Positions 8,801 to 16,771 of a stretch of DNA of 64,000 nt are shown here, piece after piece. The DNA comes from an uncultured Bacteroidales bacterium. Lineage in GTDB: Bacteria; Bacteroidota; Bacteroidia; Bacteroidales; P3. The first letter of the stretch is position 1, and each line of letters begins with the position of its first letter. A program made the translations under genes and the position numbers. The stretch lies in assembly GCA_900316235.1 (NCBI GenBank), contig ONCC01000004.1:109406-173405 (forward strand), written 5' to 3'. The notes under the pieces are model-generated. The model worked only from the letters and a program-made list of their open reading frames with translations, ran no database searches and was not told where the DNA came from.

Positions 8801-11119
8801 CTGAGTATTTATGTAGATGGCAAACATTATAGTTGCGTCTATCCTAGCATTGTCTTTAATACAATTAACAATACTACACTGACTATCAATTCTGCAAATA
8901 CCATTAACCCCCATCTAACATGCAACAATACTCCAATCGAATTGACAGTAACGCCAACTCCGTATTTTCCGATAACCGCCACAACATGGATTTTTGGTGA
9001 CGGGTCAAGATTCACAGAGGTGGGAAATTCTATAAGTCATACTTTTGGAGTGGGGTCCAATTATCCAGTTAGTGCAACAGTTATTGACCCCAATGGTTGC
9101 CCAGTGACATCATCTTCGTTTATCTTACAATCAAATACCTATTCCCTGAATAATGCATATCTCGATACACTTGGTTCGATGGTTTGTCCTAATACAGCAC
9201 GTTTAATTGAGTATAAGCAAACCCCAACAAGTATATACTATTGGAATGGTTCTTTATCATCATCAAGTAATTCTCTGTATTCAACTTTTAATACTGGACT
9301 ATATTCTGCAATAGCAGTGAATAATTCTTATTGCCATGCACAGGATAACATCAATGTAAAATTTAAAAACAAACCTACTGCAATTATTGTTACCGAAAAG
9401 CAGAAATATTGTTTAGGAGAAAAAGTAATGTTGTACGGTGCAACTGGACCCGACTCAAATGATTGTACCTATCAATGGGATGTTACTAATTTGAACAATA
9501 ATAGTATTACTCATTTCTATACCGCAACAGCTTCATTCGTTCCATCAGCAGCAGGAAACTACCAAATTGATCTCTGTATTACTAACACTTCTTCTGGATG
9601 TTTCGATTGCGCCAATCCGGCAACTATTACAGTCTATTCGACACCCGTAGCACCCTCCATTGGTTTTGGCTCCCGTCTCTGCATGGATGACCCGCCTGTG
9701 GAATTGGTCGGCAGTAGTCCCGTAACCACCGATTTGCATTGGAGCAACGGAAGCATGGGCACCACCGCCTACTATTTCACTCCTGGCGTGGCTACGTCGT
9801 GGTACTACGATCCCACCTCGGGCTGCAAATCTAACGAAGCTCATATCACCATCGAAGCACAGCCCAATTTCGATGCTATGTTGACTGGTTGCTATGAGAA
9901 ATGCCCTGAATATTTCAGAAACAATCCGCATTTACCTGTATGGGGATTGACCACTTGGATGCAGGACATTGATTGGAAATGGTACCTTGATGGAAGTAGC
10001 ATCGATGCAGGTTCTGGCAATTATACTTACAACCCTTTAATGTTGCCTCTTGTATGGTTCGGGAAATATAACCTTGACGTGGATTACAACAACAATAACT
10101 GCCATGTTAGCTCACCACTTCTTACCATCACCGAAAAAGAAGCCTGCGACTGCGAGAATGTCGACATCACAACCAAAACAAGTTGGTATGTGAAGGAATG
10201 TCATATATTCTACGACATCAATGTGACTGTCTGCAACAATTCTGATTTAGAAGACTGCTTCAAAGATTTGAAACCGCTCTTCGAATCGGAGTACATGAAT
10301 GTTGTATGGACTGATTTCGGCGGCGCCACCCTTGCCCCTGGCGACTGCTTCTCTTTCAACATCCTGTTGGAGGTGTCGCAGTTCATCCCGTCACAAACAG
10401 CGGTGTTCCAACTTTTCGACGAGTGCAACAACTGCACAACTGATTTCAGTATCGACCTGATGCCGGAGAAAATTGAGTGCGAAATGGAGATGCAACTTGA
10501 ATGGTTCGAAATCCGTCCCGATTTGTCAAGCAATGTCGCAGCTTATTTCGATTTCAAACTGGATGTCTCTCCCTGCCAAAACCTTATTGCATTCTGGACT
10601 GAGCCGCCTATGGTCATCAACTATTGGTATGATGGTGCAGCAACAGTGTATGGCCTCGGCATGGTGGATTTCGCCACACTCACACAACTGATGGCAGAAA
10701 GTGGTGAAATCTGCTTCTATGCCATCACCTGCGAGGGTGACAAACTCTGTAAGCGAAGGGTCTGCATCTCCGCAGAGGAGGTATACAATATCCTGCACGA
10801 TATGGGGCTTGCTAAGACTAACACATCTGGCGGTAGCAAAGGTGGCAACACCAAGCGAATGCCCAACCCCGACCTTGGTAACGACACCGACCCGCGCCTG
10901 ATGCCCAATCCCACCACTGGCGAGGTCAACGTCATAGGCACAACTGACGAGGTTGTCGAAGTTCTGGTAATGGACATGAACGGCCGCCAAATGGCCACCT
11001 TCGACAATACCTCCAACTTCAACATCTCCACTCTCTCCTCCGGCATCTACATTGTCCGTGTCAAGACCCATCGCGACAACACCGAAAAAGTCACATACCT
11101 CAAACTCGTGAAGAAATAG
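5825..11119 (+). CDS. Giant multi-domain PKD/Ig-like surface protein with T9SS type A sorting domain
   Basis: 1764 residues with an N-terminal signal peptide (cleavage near SPKANAG). Most of the length is a string of beta-sandwich repeats of the PKD or gliding-motility type; signatures include TWEVAGAVSY, VTWGEGSIGQLTVTVYG, WIFGDGSRFTEVGNSISHTF and FTTPGTYQITVSY. Many Cys residues recur in pairs and may form disulfides outside the cell. The C-terminus has LMPNPTTGEVNVIG and STLSSGIYIVRVKT, a T9SS sorting domain. The central part (about 7.4-9.6 kb) is clearly more AT-rich than both ends, suggesting internal domain exchange. Last gene of the sigma-factor operon. Likely an adhesin or structural surface protein; the ligand is unknown. 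Confidence 0.88.
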   Translation: MTQKIFFRCCHVLILAAFCLLSPKANAGEILHRDVVTTSPEEFTCNITIVGNVEPECILPLEKDWYYNEEPNILIACQGMTVTYTAYADMGGNSPDSWTWEVAGAVSYSDHGNGSITVTWGEGSIGQLTVTVYGPNGISCTKTVNVRLIEKPHINVVTTPAYVESPGGPKIIYVCQGETVEFTELSSTTNTDIVGYYWESMMGGTSSTPNYRIENVWANDQVIHRVYNNCGCYDEEVYEIQVLTGDILDLGCYGTVCEGARVTYTANSPSCNQFFWYVEGGTIVDGQSTPQVTVQWDNPQNGYGVIAIDGNLCGNTACPAMLSKKIPIIENNLSIKGQTTACVDEAVIYSIPLFGSTKYHWSITPSSGVSQVAVNGANEQMYIFTTPGTYQITVSYKCDFLECGEFQSEPLTVVVKPKFSITGEDRICITNLCNLSTSPVVVANWNVYDMDNGNQFVASYSSLSNLSVSYPHPGKYLITAENNNFCRAAEFILNVQDAPPAPSLSDLDPNNPHTACPYDGVRLQAHPQNPNYTIVWQPTCTDATPNQRSGNDVTINYGATVCNINAYTYDKMLNCMSATAYIQQIAKLEPALLDTARHKSVCPGTTLPLSAPYQDGVLYEWTIQDNMQRCASVQGSHLENSIDLTVHELTSGIYGYDFYVVLKRTVCHVDYYDTFYIHVNDHSPTNLSLSANPLTACPNEIFTFTGTGGDPTTYRWRVDGRLVSFIGNPYTCSFSTPGPHYVTLLYNEMDECTNLNYYDSATVSVLVHPAPVINGIDYDAPTQTVSVDMASGTYTYQWYYNGVLLVGETNSYMTTIGNGTYQCEVTNSWGCKSSESKYIGPSTPSNVCDLLAEMDTTYDFCNSELHLISPVSTPPTINWSCSGSSSQRTLTVNTSDRHYATVKFHDVGIYYIKSYTSGSGCEVSKITHIERFIPDFSFEKQCDKIIIHNNSRSLSGIEHIYFTVAGHNSCDFDFSTKTYEYPISSNGTYTFTLSIYVDGKHYSCVYPSIVFNTINNTTLTINSANTINPHLTCNNTPIELTVTPTPYFPITATTWIFGDGSRFTEVGNSISHTFGVGSNYPVSATVIDPNGCPVTSSSFILQSNTYSLNNAYLDTLGSMVCPNTARLIEYKQTPTSIYYWNGSLSSSSNSLYSTFNTGLYSAIAVNNSYCHAQDNINVKFKNKPTAIIVTEKQKYCLGEKVMLYGATGPDSNDCTYQWDVTNLNNNSITHFYTATASFVPSAAGNYQIDLCITNTSSGCFDCANPATITVYSTPVAPSIGFGSRLCMDDPPVELVGSSPVTTDLHWSNGSMGTTAYYFTPGVATSWYYDPTSGCKSNEAHITIEAQPNFDAMLTGCYEKCPEYFRNNPHLPVWGLTTWMQDIDWKWYLDGSSIDAGSGNYTYNPLMLPLVWFGKYNLDVDYNNNNCHVSSPLLTITEKEACDCENVDITTKTSWYVKECHIFYDINVTVCNNSDLEDCFKDLKPLFESEYMNVVWTDFGGATLAPGDCFSFNILLEVSQFIPSQTAVFQLFDECNNCTTDFSIDLMPEKIECEMEMQLEWFEIRPDLSSNVAAYFDFKLDVSPCQNLIAFWTEPPMVINYWYDGAATVYGLGMVDFATLTQLMAESGEICFYAITCEGDKLCKRRVCISAEEVYNILHDMGLAKTNTSGGSKGGNTKRMPNPDLGNDTDPRLMPNPTTGEVNVIGTTDEVVEVLVMDMNGRQMATFDNTSNFNISTLSSGIYIVRVKTHRDNTEKVTYLKLVKK

Positions 11120-11131
11120 CCAAAACAATCC

Positions 11132-11163
11132 GTGGTTAGTGGGCACCCACGCCCACTAACCAC
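11132..11163. terminator. Strong hairpin after the surface-protein operon
   Basis: A perfect 13-bp stem, GTGGTTAGTGGGC / GCCCACTAACCAC, with a 6-nt loop. There is no T-tract, so it may be a 3' stabilising hairpin rather than an intrinsic terminator. It marks the left edge of the AT-rich region. Confidence 0.55.
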
Positions 11164-11203
11164 TTAAATCTACAAATGTATAATCTTTTAAAAACACATA
11201 GCA

Positions 11204-12274
11204 ATGAGGAAGAAAGCAGAGTATAAGATTTTTATTAGTTGGTCTGGTGAGCATGGGAAAGCTATCGCTAAAAAACTTAAACAGAGTATAGAAAACGATA
11301 TTTTCTCTGGAAAAGTGAAGTGTTTCGTTTCTGACGTCAATATCACTTGTGGTGAAGATTGGAAAAACAAAATCAATAATGTTCTGAAAGGATCTCAGTT
11401 TGGTATCGTGTGCGTCACAAAAGACACTGTGGGATCCCCTTGGATTCACTACGAGGCTGGTGCCTTGGCAGGAAACGACATTTTGACCATACCATTGCTT
11501 TTCAATTGTAGTGAAAAGGCGATACAAGGGACTCCGTTGCAAGACAAGCAATGTGTACATTTTCATGATAAAGACCAACCCGGCGACAAATCATGGACAC
11601 GCAATGGTGTACAGTTCCATGATAGGGTAAAGTTTTGCAAAATGATCTCCGACATCAATGATGAATTAAAACTGGTCGACATTGATAAAACGCAACTGGA
11701 TATAATCTCGAAAAGGGCCTATGCAAAACTTCAGAGAGATTTTAAAAAGGTCTTTGGTAAATTAAAAGGGGAAGGATTCTATAATACCGAATATATCTAC
11801 CCTAAGGAAATTAGTACCATTAGAAGAAATACTGTTTTTGTCAGCGCACCAATGAGCACATTGTTATCTGATCAATATCAGGTGCAACGCAAGGAATTAA
11901 AAGAAGTAGTCGGGGCATTATCCGCAATCGGTTTCTCGGAAGTGACCTGTCCTGCTGCTGAAATCGAGGACAAATCACATTTTGAAGGGAAAGATGTTGC
12001 TGTGCAGAATAACTTTAGAAAACTCAAACAAGTTGATAGTTTTGTCCTAATCGTTGACAAACCACGCCCATCAAGTTCTCTCGTGGAATTGGGTTATGCT
12101 ATTGCTTTGTGCAAAAGAACCGTCATCTTTTACAAAAAAGACCTTCCCTATTTAATCAAGAATGCTGGTGACAATATTCCGCACGTACGTGTTCGGCAAT
12201 ATTCAACATTCGCTGACCTTAAGAAAGAAATACTTGCCAACAAAATGCTTCTTTTTAATGAGGATAATGACTAA
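11204..12274 (+). CDS. TIR domain fused to a nucleoside deoxyribosyltransferase-like domain
   Basis: 356 residues. The N-terminal domain (about 5-125) is TIR-like: YKIFISWSGEHGKAIAKKL, then WIHYEAGALAG, where Glu84 fits the catalytic Glu of NAD-cleaving TIRs. After a helical linker, the C-terminal domain (about 208-340) has the nucleoside 2-deoxyribosyltransferase (NDT)-like Rossmann layout: VFVSAPM, VDSFVLIVDKPRPSSSLVEL (Glu296 fits the nucleophile) and GYAIALCKRTVIFY. The neighbour overlaps it by 8 bp and carries a second copy of this domain. In known defence systems TIRs make or degrade NAD-derived signals, and NDT/SLOG-like domains bind or process them; a two-protein anti-phage system is inferred. 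Confidence 0.85.
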   Translation: MRKKAEYKIFISWSGEHGKAIAKKLKQSIENDIFSGKVKCFVSDVNITCGEDWKNKINNVLKGSQFGIVCVTKDTVGSPWIHYEAGALAGNDILTIPLLFNCSEKAIQGTPLQDKQCVHFHDKDQPGDKSWTRNGVQFHDRVKFCKMISDINDELKLVDIDKTQLDIISKRAYAKLQRDFKKVFGKLKGEGFYNTEYIYPKEISTIRRNTVFVSAPMSTLLSDQYQVQRKELKEVVGALSAIGFSEVTCPAAEIEDKSHFEGKDVAVQNNFRKLKQVDSFVLIVDKPRPSSSLVELGYAIALCKRTVIFYKKDLPYLIKNAGDNIPHVRVRQYSTFADLKKEILANKMLLFNEDND

Positions 12275-12704
12275 AACAATTTTTGTTTCAACGCCAATTA
12301 CTGGGTTCGGCAACATGCAAGACTTTTTGTCTTTTAAGGAATGTGCAGTGTCTGTTATTGATTTGCTTAAAAGTCAGGGGTATATTGTTTATAACGAATT
12401 TGAACACATTGAAAGTGAAAATTGTTTTGATAGCCCAAGCAAATCAGTTGATGAAGACTTTATGAAAATCGAAAAGTCAGATGTTTTTATTTTGATTCAT
12501 CCTCGAAGAATGCAAACGAGTTCGTTGATTGAATTGGGCTATGCCTGTGCCTTGCAAAAGAGGATAATCATCATAGGTAACTTTAATGACCTCCCTTTTT
12601 TGGCAAAAGGATTAAGAGATTCTCGCTTTAATGCCCTCATACTAGATCATGACAGCAACATTTGTGAAACACTGTTCGGCGTCTTGCCTTTGATTGATAA
12701 ATAA
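12267..12704 (+). CDS. Stand-alone NDT-like domain protein, partner of the TIR-NDT protein
   Basis: 145 residues from the ATG that overlaps the previous stop by 8 bp; this start places the first strand (KTIFVSTPITGF) exactly where the paralogous domain of the upstream protein begins. Same motif order: SDVFILIHPRRMQTSSLIEL (Glu89 at the nucleophile position) and GYACALQKRIIII. It is thus a paralogue of the C-terminal half of its neighbour, perhaps forming heterodimers with it. Function might be base or ribose exchange on nucleotides, or ligand sensing; no direct evidence separates these. Confidence 0.8.
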   Translation: MTKTIFVSTPITGFGNMQDFLSFKECAVSVIDLLKSQGYIVYNEFEHIESENCFDSPSKSVDEDFMKIEKSDVFILIHPRRMQTSSLIELGYACALQKRIIIIGNFNDLPFLAKGLRDSRFNALILDHDSNICETLFGVLPLIDK

Positions 12705-12887
12705 TATTCGTGTAAAAAAGATAATGAAGAAATGACAAGCAATAATCATTTTGCTTTCAAAACCATATACAACGCTGTTCGTACAATCTCATTGCCAATA
12801 TTATTCTTTGGACACACTATAGGTTGCTGGGAAAATCCCAACCTAATGTTTCCTTCTTTGTAGCACCTGTTTTTCATTTTATGGTGA

Positions 12888-12921
12888 CCACGGCAAGCAT
12901 GGGTCTTCCGTGGCTTTCTTT
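12888..12921 (+). terminator. Terminator-like hairpin in the gap after the TIR-NDT pair
   Basis: CCACGG / CCGTGG stem with an inner AAG/CTT pairing, followed by CTTTCTTTTTC. The terminator at 25051 uses the same CCACGGCAAG arm. The rest of 12705-13017 shows no gene. Confidence 0.6.
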
Positions 12922-13017
12922 TTCTGGTCTTGCTGGCGACTCGATGCATAATATGAATCTTTCCTTGATTCTAATTCCGGCCCCCGGGCCTATTGTTTCA
13001 TTTAAATTTTCATTATT

Positions 13018-13221
13018 ATGCATTACCAATCAAAGCAAGATCTTGCTATGGCATATTTCCCCGACAACAGCAAGGAAACAGCAAGCAAACGCTTCGCCAA
13101 CGAAATCCATTCCAACAAACCCCTCCTCGCCGCCCTCCAAGCCACCGGCTACTCCCGCCCCCGCAAACTCCTCTCCCCCAAACAAATCCAAATCATCTTC
13201 TCCTTTTTAGGTGAACCCTAA
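13018..13221 (+). CDS. DUF4248 family small protein
   Basis: 67 residues. It matches the DUF4248 pattern common in Bacteroidales: an LAMAYFPDNSKETASKRF start, PLLAALQATGYSRP in the middle and SPKQIQIIFSFLGEP at the end. Family members often sit beside HU-like proteins, amidases and other accessory genes; the biochemical role is not known. The 3' half plus the downstream hairpin is repeated in decayed form at 16.77 kb and 18.65 kb. It is the intact copy of that cassette. Confidence 0.85.
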   Translation: MHYQSKQDLAMAYFPDNSKETASKRFANEIHSNKPLLAALQATGYSRPRKLLSPKQIQIIFSFLGEP

Positions 13222-13249
13222 CACCATCAACAACACCCCAAAAACAACA

Positions 13250-13274
13250 AGGGCGAGACCTCCGGCCTCGCCCT
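13250..13274. terminator. Hairpin terminator, first of three near-identical copies
   Basis: GGGCGAG / CTCGCCC stem around ACCTCCGGC. It lies between the DUF4248 gene (+) and the MNT gene (-), so it can serve both strands. Near-identical hairpins follow each DUF4248 remnant. Confidence 0.8.
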
Positions 13275-13303
13275 CTCTTTCTTTTATCAGCGTCTACTTA
13301 TGA

Positions 13304-13621
13304 TTATACAGCAATACCCGTCCGCATCACATCGTCATATAACGGCGACGGGTGCTCTGGTGACATCAATACCGGCTCAATCAAGAGACTGACCTTATCG
13401 ACATCATGCCACAACGATTTAGAGAGTTCCAACCAGTTGTCTCCAATAGTTGGGACAATGACGGCGACATCTATATCGCTGTCTCTGTTTGCACCTCCTT
13501 TTGAGTAGGAACCGAACATCAGCACTTTAGGCTCCTGCGAGAAATGTCGTGCAATGATATGTTTGTACTGTCGCACAAGCTCTATTGCTTCGTTGCGGCT
13601 GAGAGCTTCTCCTTTATCCAT
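13304..13621 (-). CDS. MNT-type minimal nucleotidyltransferase (antitoxin of a HEPN/MNT pair)
   Basis: 105 residues from MDKGEALSRNE. An upstream in-frame ATG at 13660 would add 13 residues that lie within the end of the HEPN gene; the shorter start gives the usual MNT length. The nucleotidyltransferase core is GSYSKGGANRDSDIDVAV: the GS turn and the DxD metal ligands. In characterised pairs MNT antitoxins AMPylate the HEPN toxin near its active site. Encoded just downstream of, and overlapping, the HEPN gene on the minus strand. Confidence 0.85.
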   Translation of the reverse strand: MDKGEALSRNEAIELVRQYKHIIARHFSQEPKVLMFGSYSKGGANRDSDIDVAVIVPTIGDNWLELSKSLWHDVDKVSLLIEPVLMSPEHPSPLYDDVMRTGIAV

Positions 13622-13992
13622 ATCTGCATTGTTTTGGTTTTTTCTATAATATATTGACAAGCATCCTTATCAAGTTTGCGGGCAAGTGCATCCTTTGTTT
13701 CGGGGTAGCGAGCCTCAATGTTGTATGTGACAACCGTATTGAGGAAGTCTTTTTGCTCATCGCTCATCGAGGCATATAAACCGCTGCCATCGGCAAGACG
13801 CTTGTGGCTATGTATGTAAGGAGGTTCCTCCTCCATGGTGGCGCACCAATAAGCTTTCAACATCTTCTCAATGACTTGGTGGCACATGAAAGCCACATAG
13901 AGCCATCTTCCCGTGGAATACATTGCTTCTGCCGTTTCAAGGTCATATTCGGCCACGCTCACCCAATATTCTATCCGTTCTTCCTTGTCCAT
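13582..13992 (-). CDS. HEPN domain protein (toxin of a HEPN/MNT pair)
   Basis: 136 residues, almost all helical. YWVSVAEYDLETAEAMYSTG and WLYVAFMCHQVIEKMLKAYW match the HEPN fold of the family next to MNT genes, and the THSH-like IHSHKRLADGSG and ARYPETKDAL segments occupy the usual place of conserved polar residues. The classical RxxxxH motif is not obvious. HEPN toxins of this type are RNases held in check by the adjacent nucleotidyltransferase. First gene of the two-gene minus-strand unit. Confidence 0.82.
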   Translation of the reverse strand: MDKEERIEYWVSVAEYDLETAEAMYSTGRWLYVAFMCHQVIEKMLKAYWCATMEEEPPYIHSHKRLADGSGLYASMSDEQKDFLNTVVTYNIEARYPETKDALARKLDKDACQYIIEKTKTMQIWIKEKLSAATKQ

Positions 13993-14104
13993 AATACTTC
14001 ATTAACGCAACTCTTTTTTATTTATTGTGTGGATACTCCTATAGGGCTTTTTTTATACAATAAAAACGGATAAAATACGTTAATAGATATAAAAAAATTG
14101 AATA

Positions 14105-15082
14105 ATGAACATTTTGCATATCATTGGAAACGGATTTGATAAGGCAATGGGAATGAAGACCAGTTACCCCGAGTTCTATGAATACATAAAGTCATTGCCG
14201 GAAAAGGGTAGTCCCTTGCTTGAGTTGATGAAAAAAGAGATTGGCGCAAACAAGAAATACTGGTCGGATATGGAGGCGGCTCTGGGGAAATTCACGTCGC
14301 ATACAAGAAACGAGCAGGAGTTTATTGACTTTTATTTTGAGCTTAGTGATAAGTTACGGGAATATCTTTCATCTGAAATATCGAAGTTTTCACCAGTAGA
14401 TGCCACTAAAAACAAGATTCGTAATGACATTGTATTTCCAAGCCGTTATTTAGGTCAAACGGACAGAACCACCTTCGCAAAATTTTCCAACACACTTCCT
14501 AAAACAATAACTGCTCACGTAATGAGCTTGAATTATACTAATACACTTGAAAAAACTTTGATGTATGATAATAACGGGACGCTATCCTTGGGTAATACTA
14601 ACTCACTACAACCCATTGTGCATGTGCATGGCTTACTTGATGATTCTATAATAATTGGCGTTGATAATGAATCGCAAATTGCAAACGAGGCCTTCCAGAA
14701 AAATGATGATGTGAAAGATATCTTGGTGAAGATTCAATCGAACCAAGCAATGAAATTTAATCGGCATACTGAGTGTGAACGGTTGATTACAAGTGCCGAT
14801 CTTATTGTCCTTTTTGGTGTATCCATGGGCGAAACTGATACTAGATGGTGGAAACTTATTGGAGAGCAGATGTTAAAGAAGAAGACATTGCGTCTCATTC
14901 ATTTCTTGTACTCGCCAAACGCAATAACCCCAACAAGGCGGCAGTTGACGGGTGCTGTGGAACGAAGGCAACGGTCTGATTTGAAAAAGAAACTAAACAT
15001 AAGTGAGAAAGAATGGTCCGAAGAGCTGGACAATAGAATTTTTATTTCCGTCAACTCCAAAATGTTCAAGCCTGAAGAGTAA
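14105..15082 (+). CDS. AbiH family abortive-infection protein
   Basis: 325 residues. The N-terminus ILHIIGNGFDKAMGMKTSY is the signature of the AbiH family, a Rossmann-like domain with a Gly-rich loop. Later parts include VMSLNYTNTLEK, PIVHVHGLLDDSIIIGVD and LIVLFGVSMGETD, all typical. The founding member causes abortive infection of phage in Lactococcus; the biochemical activity is unclear but the fold is related to SIR2-like NAD-binding domains. Separated from the next gene by its own promoter, so probably a stand-alone unit. Confidence 0.85.
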   Translation: MNILHIIGNGFDKAMGMKTSYPEFYEYIKSLPEKGSPLLELMKKEIGANKKYWSDMEAALGKFTSHTRNEQEFIDFYFELSDKLREYLSSEISKFSPVDATKNKIRNDIVFPSRYLGQTDRTTFAKFSNTLPKTITAHVMSLNYTNTLEKTLMYDNNGTLSLGNTNSLQPIVHVHGLLDDSIIIGVDNESQIANEAFQKNDDVKDILVKIQSNQAMKFNRHTECERLITSADLIVLFGVSMGETDTRWWKLIGEQMLKKKTLRLIHFLYSPNAITPTRRQLTGAVERRQRSDLKKKLNISEKEWSEELDNRIFISVNSKMFKPEE

Positions 15083-15123
15083 AAAGACGCCTATGCGAAA
15101 CTACCAACTTAATGAAAATAATT

Positions 15124-15154
15124 TTTGTCAATTTCATTTTTATATGTATTTTTG
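15124..15154 (+). promoter_or_regulatory. Bacteroidetes promoter for the Ntn-hydrolase gene
   Basis: TTTG (15124-15127) and TATTTTTG (15147-15154), 19 bp apart, ending 21 bp before the start codon. A close match to the TTTG/TAnnTTTG consensus. Confidence 0.75.
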
Positions 15155-15175
15155 CAAAATAAAAGGTAATAAGAT

Positions 15176-16393
15176 ATGACGGCGATAATTGGTGTAATGA
15201 ACAAGCATGCAGTTGCTATTGCGGCTGATAGTGCAGTAACACTTGGTGGGGGCAGAAAGGTATTAAATAGTGCAAATAAACTATTCACTCTGTCCAAACA
15301 CCATCCGGTAGCTGTCGCCATATATGGAAATGCCGAACTTGTAGGTACTCCGTGGGAGATAATCATCAAGGAATATAGGAAAAATTTGAAGGAAAAATCA
15401 TTCCCTAAAGTGAATGATTATGTTAATGACTTTTTAGAGTTTCTTAAACAAAAACAATACTATTGTCAAGACACCAACGATGCGTTAAATCACATAAAGC
15501 AATTCTTACTAGGATTTTGTAAGGATTTGTGTCAAAATTTTGGTAACAATCCATCACAATTAACACAAGTTTTTATAAGTTTTTGTAATAATATTCATCC
15601 GAATTATTTAGATGGTTTTTCTGACGATACAGTAGATTTCTTACACAAGAATTTATCTCACGAGTTGGATACTTGTATACAGGGACTAAAAAAATCTGGA
15701 CTAACCATCGATTATGATAAAGCAAAACAAATGCTAGTGAATTCCCTCACCAACGGGATTCCGTTATTTGTTTCTTCCGGTTTGGTTTTTACAGGTTATG
15801 GGGAAGATGAGATATATCCATCTGTTTTTTCTTGTGAAGTGGGATTCGTTATAAATGGTGTATTATCAATTATCCGAAAAAATCCCGTTCAAATAAGCAA
15901 TGCAAATAATGCGTCCATCTGTCCTTTTGCACAAACTGATGTGATGCATACTATACTAAGTGGCATTTCTCCGCAAGTTCAGTCTATATATGCTGAAAGT
16001 CTCGCAAAAACAATACAATCGTTTACTAATCAGCTCGCAAATACAATAAATACCAATAATTCTCAACTTGCGCAACAAATACGTGGAATATCTGTTGAAC
16101 CTTTTATTCAAACCTTTATTAACCTAAGCCAACAAGCACAGGCAAATCATTATACAGCACCTTTCGTCAATTCTGTTGCGAGTTTGGAGAAAGAAGATTT
16201 GTCTGATTTTGCAGAAAGTTTGATTACACTTACTTCATTGAAACGAAAGGTAAGTCCCGACCAAGAAACCGTAGGTGGTCCTGTTGATGTAATGGTCATC
16301 TCAAAAGGAGATGGAATTATATGGATGAAGAGAAAACACTATTTTGATGCAGAGAAAAACCATCATTTCTTTAGTAATTATTTTGAAAACTAA
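15176..16393 (+). CDS. Proteasome-fold N-terminal nucleophile hydrolase, stand-alone
   Basis: 405 residues. The first 60 residues read like a proteasome beta subunit or HslV: TAIIGVMNKHAVAIAADSAV, then NSANKLFTLS and VAVAIYGNAEL. After Met removal Thr2 would be the N-terminal nucleophile; Asp18 then falls at proteasome position 17 and Lys35 at 34, one off the canonical Lys33. The C-terminal 150 residues are of no family I know, and there is no signal peptide. The protein is twice the length of HslV and has no ATPase partner nearby. A small gene follows after 6 bp. An anti-phage or self-cleaving peptidase role is inferred from position between AbiH and other defence genes. Confidence 0.75.
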   Translation: MTAIIGVMNKHAVAIAADSAVTLGGGRKVLNSANKLFTLSKHHPVAVAIYGNAELVGTPWEIIIKEYRKNLKEKSFPKVNDYVNDFLEFLKQKQYYCQDTNDALNHIKQFLLGFCKDLCQNFGNNPSQLTQVFISFCNNIHPNYLDGFSDDTVDFLHKNLSHELDTCIQGLKKSGLTIDYDKAKQMLVNSLTNGIPLFVSSGLVFTGYGEDEIYPSVFSCEVGFVINGVLSIIRKNPVQISNANNASICPFAQTDVMHTILSGISPQVQSIYAESLAKTIQSFTNQLANTINTNNSQLAQQIRGISVEPFIQTFINLSQQAQANHYTAPFVNSVASLEKEDLSDFAESLITLTSLKRKVSPDQETVGGPVDVMVISKGDGIIWMKRKHYFDAEKNHHFFSNYFEN

Positions 16394-16399
16394 TATCTC

Positions 16400-16594
16400 A
16401 TGGTAACATATTGCATTTCACAATTAGAGGTAGACTCTCCAATACAAGAAATACCCGTTATGGAGTTATCTTCTCGTGAGAAAGAAGCTGCCGAAAAAAT
16501 ACATATGGCGACTTCCGAAGATGAAGTTGTTGAAATAATCTCCGATGAACTCGTCCGTTCTTTAATGGAACAAATATCAATAGAGACTCATTAA
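16400..16594 (+). CDS. Small acidic partner protein of the Ntn hydrolase
   Basis: 64 residues, starting 6 bp after the Ntn-hydrolase stop and ending before a terminator, so co-transcribed. An N-terminal strand (VTYCISQLEV) is followed by an acidic helical part (SSREKEAAEKIHMATSEDEVVEIISDELV). No family recognised. It could be an inhibitor, substrate or adaptor of the peptidase-like protein; only proximity supports this. Confidence 0.55.
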   Translation: MVTYCISQLEVDSPIQEIPVMELSSREKEAAEKIHMATSEDEVVEIISDELVRSLMEQISIETH

Positions 16595-16629
16595 TATAAT
16601 CCTTTGGAAATTACCTCCACAGAAGACCA

Positions 16630-16654
16630 AAGCCGCTGAAAAGCGGCTTTTTTA
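16630..16654 (+). terminator. Rho-independent terminator after the Ntn-hydrolase unit
   Basis: GCCGCT-GAAA-AGCGGC stem-loop followed by TTTTTT. Confidence 0.85.
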
Positions 16655-16722
16655 TACCCCATTCATACTGATTTTCATCAAGATCAGTATGAGCCATCTC
16701 CTTTCAGCCCCTTCCCAACCCT
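16630..16722 (+). repeat. Terminator-linked repeat, copy A
   Basis: The terminator and the next 70 bp (TATACCCCAT, ATTTTCAT, AAGATCAGTATGA, then CCCTTCCCAACCC) match 28638-28731 with substitutions and small gaps. Both copies end a defence operon. Confidence 0.75.
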
Positions 16723-16771
16723 TCAATCCAGTTTTACACTCTCCTTTATTTCCCATATCTCTTTATATCGA

